Positions 39,285 through 40,346 of a stretch of DNA of 40,346 bases are shown piece by piece. Origin of the DNA: CAYWKS01 sp964458935 (GTDB lineage Bacteria > Planctomycetota > Phycisphaerae > Phycisphaerales > Zrk34). The notes under the pieces were generated by a model that did not search any database, was not told where the DNA came from, and saw nothing but the letters and a program-made list of their open reading frames with translations. Positions within the stretch are counted from its first letter, which is position 1. The number at the start of each line of letters is the position of its first letter. The position numbers were made by a program, and so were the translations under genes. Location: contig CAYWKS010000028.1 in assembly GCA_964458935.1 (NCBI GenBank), positions 1-40,346 of the forward strand, in the 5' to 3' direction.

Positions 39285-40346
39285 GCCGCGCGGCGCGTCT
39301 CGGTCTGCCTGAGCCGGCACGGAACACCACGGCTCGCATGGCCGCAGCGATCAGCCGACGCTGCGGTCCCGTATCCGACCCGAACCGCCCGCACACGGAG
39401 GGTTGCAGTCCATTGGGCCCGCAATTCTTGGATGGCGGGTTGCCGGGTGCATGGCTTTGGGTTCGGCGCCGTTTGCGTCCAGTCTGCGCGCGTTGGCGCC
39501 AACGGGGTCGATGCCGCTGGTCTGGACGCGCCTCGGGGCCAAGCTGGACGGGGCCGAGCCCGTCGGGCCCGCGGTCGCCGGGGCCACGGTCGCCGGGACC
39601 GCACCCGCCAGGACTTCGGTCGCCGGGCCCGCGGTCGTCGGGGCCATGCGGGTTGAGGCCATGCATGCTGGGGCGTTGGTCGTGGGGGCGATGCAAGTCG
39701 GGGCGATGGCCATTGGGGCTGCGATCGTAAGCACCGCACTCGCCGGGCCCGCGGTCGTGGGATTGCCGCGCGTTCGCATTGAGCCCGCTGAGCGGGCTGC
39801 CGTCGGGGGCGCACGTGAGAGGTCCATCTACGCGGCGTTGACCACGAGGTGGTCGATGCTCAGGGCACCTGCCTGGGTCGCACGCGGGCGGTTCATGTCC
39901 GTTGGGCTGCGTTGACCGGTGTGGCCGGGCGCTGTCCTGCTTATCATCGATACGGCGTTGTGAGCGGCGTTTGCGGCTTGTCGCGACGGTGTGCTGCGCA
40001 CCGTGGTGGGCGGACACCGCCCATAGCTCCTCCCCCCGGTCATGGAGGCGGTAAATATTTTTATAGAAGCGTGTTACGTATCGGGTGGGGGTGTGGCCGC
40101 CGGTGGCCGGGCGGACAGCGGCGCAGGGTCTCGGGCGGTGTGGGCGCGCGGGGCGGGCGCGTGTGCAGCGGCGGCGTTGAAGGTTTGTCAGTCGGCTGGG
40201 CATGGCGGCGACCCCATGTCTTGTGTGCAGGCGGCGAGCCCCGTCGCGTCGCGGGCCATGGGCGGGTGCCGGGCGCGACACGCCGGCCCTCCCTATGGAC
40301 CTTATGCACGGATGCACCGAATCCGTGCGGCGTTGATCAGGAGTTT
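39285..40346. other. Terminal ~1 kb without a convincing gene
   Basis: Apart from the tandem repeat, the region has only low-complexity open frames. Two small signals deserve note. A near-perfect ribosome site (GGAGGAG, read from 40033-40027 on the minus strand) precedes an ATG at 40022-40024 that opens a 26-codon frame ending at 39944, with an AT-rich TATAAA (40060-40065) upstream. An AGGAG at 40339-40343 could serve a plus-strand gene that begins beyond the window. Neither is strong enough to call a gene. Confidence 0.5.
39535..39804. repeat. Degenerate 15-bp tandem repeat
   Basis: About 18 units of 15 bp with consensus near GGGGCCxxGGTCGCC. Clear units include 39565-39579, 39580-39594, 39625-39639, 39685-39699, 39700-39714 and 39745-39759. 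Because 15 is a multiple of three, every frame reads as a five-residue repeat; the plus frame from 39403 to 39915 gives Gly-Ala-Met-x-Val-type units. It is not a recognised pentapeptide-repeat protein, since the central Leu/Phe is missing. It could be a relic of a repeat gene or a minisatellite. Confidence 0.75.

Noticed and set aside
39535..39804. CRISPR array or pentapeptide-repeat gene
   Set aside because: The units are 15 bp with no spacers, so not CRISPR; the encoded units lack the central Leu/Phe and Asp/Asn of the pentapeptide family.

Overview
The window is a GC-rich bacterial scaffold fragment with standard stop-codon use. It has a 100-N assembly gap at 18183-18282 and sequence ends at both edges. 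Several features fit a Planctomycetota genome, most likely a Phycisphaerae-like lineage: a secreted protease ending in a PEP-CTERM sorting tail, many TPR/HEAT proteins, a secreted EF-hand protein, a PA0069-type radical SAM enzyme and a PurS-like domain fused to PurL. This placement is an inference from gene content, not a phylogenetic result. I see no insertion sequence, prophage, CRISPR array or rRNA.

Layout. 1-2.5 kb (minus): a lipoprotein, a HAD hydrolase and purL (cut by the left edge) in one tight operon. 2.6-4.0 kb (plus): a multi-pass membrane protein. 4.0-6.7 kb (minus): an SDR oxidoreductase, a sigma-factor-like protein with a C-terminal membrane anchor, lexA, and an unknown gene that runs 230 nt into lexA. 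7.0-9.6 kb (minus): two coupled TPR-type genes. 9.9-14.2 kb: a LacI-type regulator, a solute-binding protein and a divergent ABC ATPase with no permease in the window, then a family-5 uracil-DNA glycosylase. 14.3-15.3 kb: an EF-hand protein, a terminator and tRNA-Thr(UGU). 15.4-21.2 kb (plus): the pyruvate dehydrogenase genes aceE, aceF and lpdA, with the assembly gap between aceE and aceF. 21.4-23.0 kb (plus): a trypsin-like PEP-CTERM protease and a stand-alone MshEN-type domain protein. 23.2-29.7 kb (minus): a heterodimeric ABC exporter, aroA, aroK and a GT2 glycosyltransferase. 29.9-34.3 kb (plus): an ArnT-like glycosyltransferase, then a ParA-type ATPase fused to an AMPK-type glycogen-binding domain, then a second protein that looks like a MinD-fold domain without a P-loop. 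34.3-36.5 kb (minus): a HEAT-repeat exported protein. 36.6-39.3 kb (plus): a TPR protein and a radical SAM protein. The last kilobase holds a degenerate 15-bp tandem repeat and no convincing gene.

The best candidate for an undescribed system is the pair at 31509-34295. A complete deviant-Walker ParA ATPase carries a C-terminal CBM48/AMPK-beta-like domain whose key glycogen-contact residues are retained, and it is followed 33 nt later by a likely pseudo-MinD partner. A ParA-type machine that positions or counts polysaccharide (glycogen) granules is a reasonable hypothesis. Other points of interest are several promoters placed so that transcription would start at or within a few bases of the start codon, the membrane-anchored sigma-like protein, the long lexA overlap, and a purL stop codon at the contig end that looks like a sequence error.
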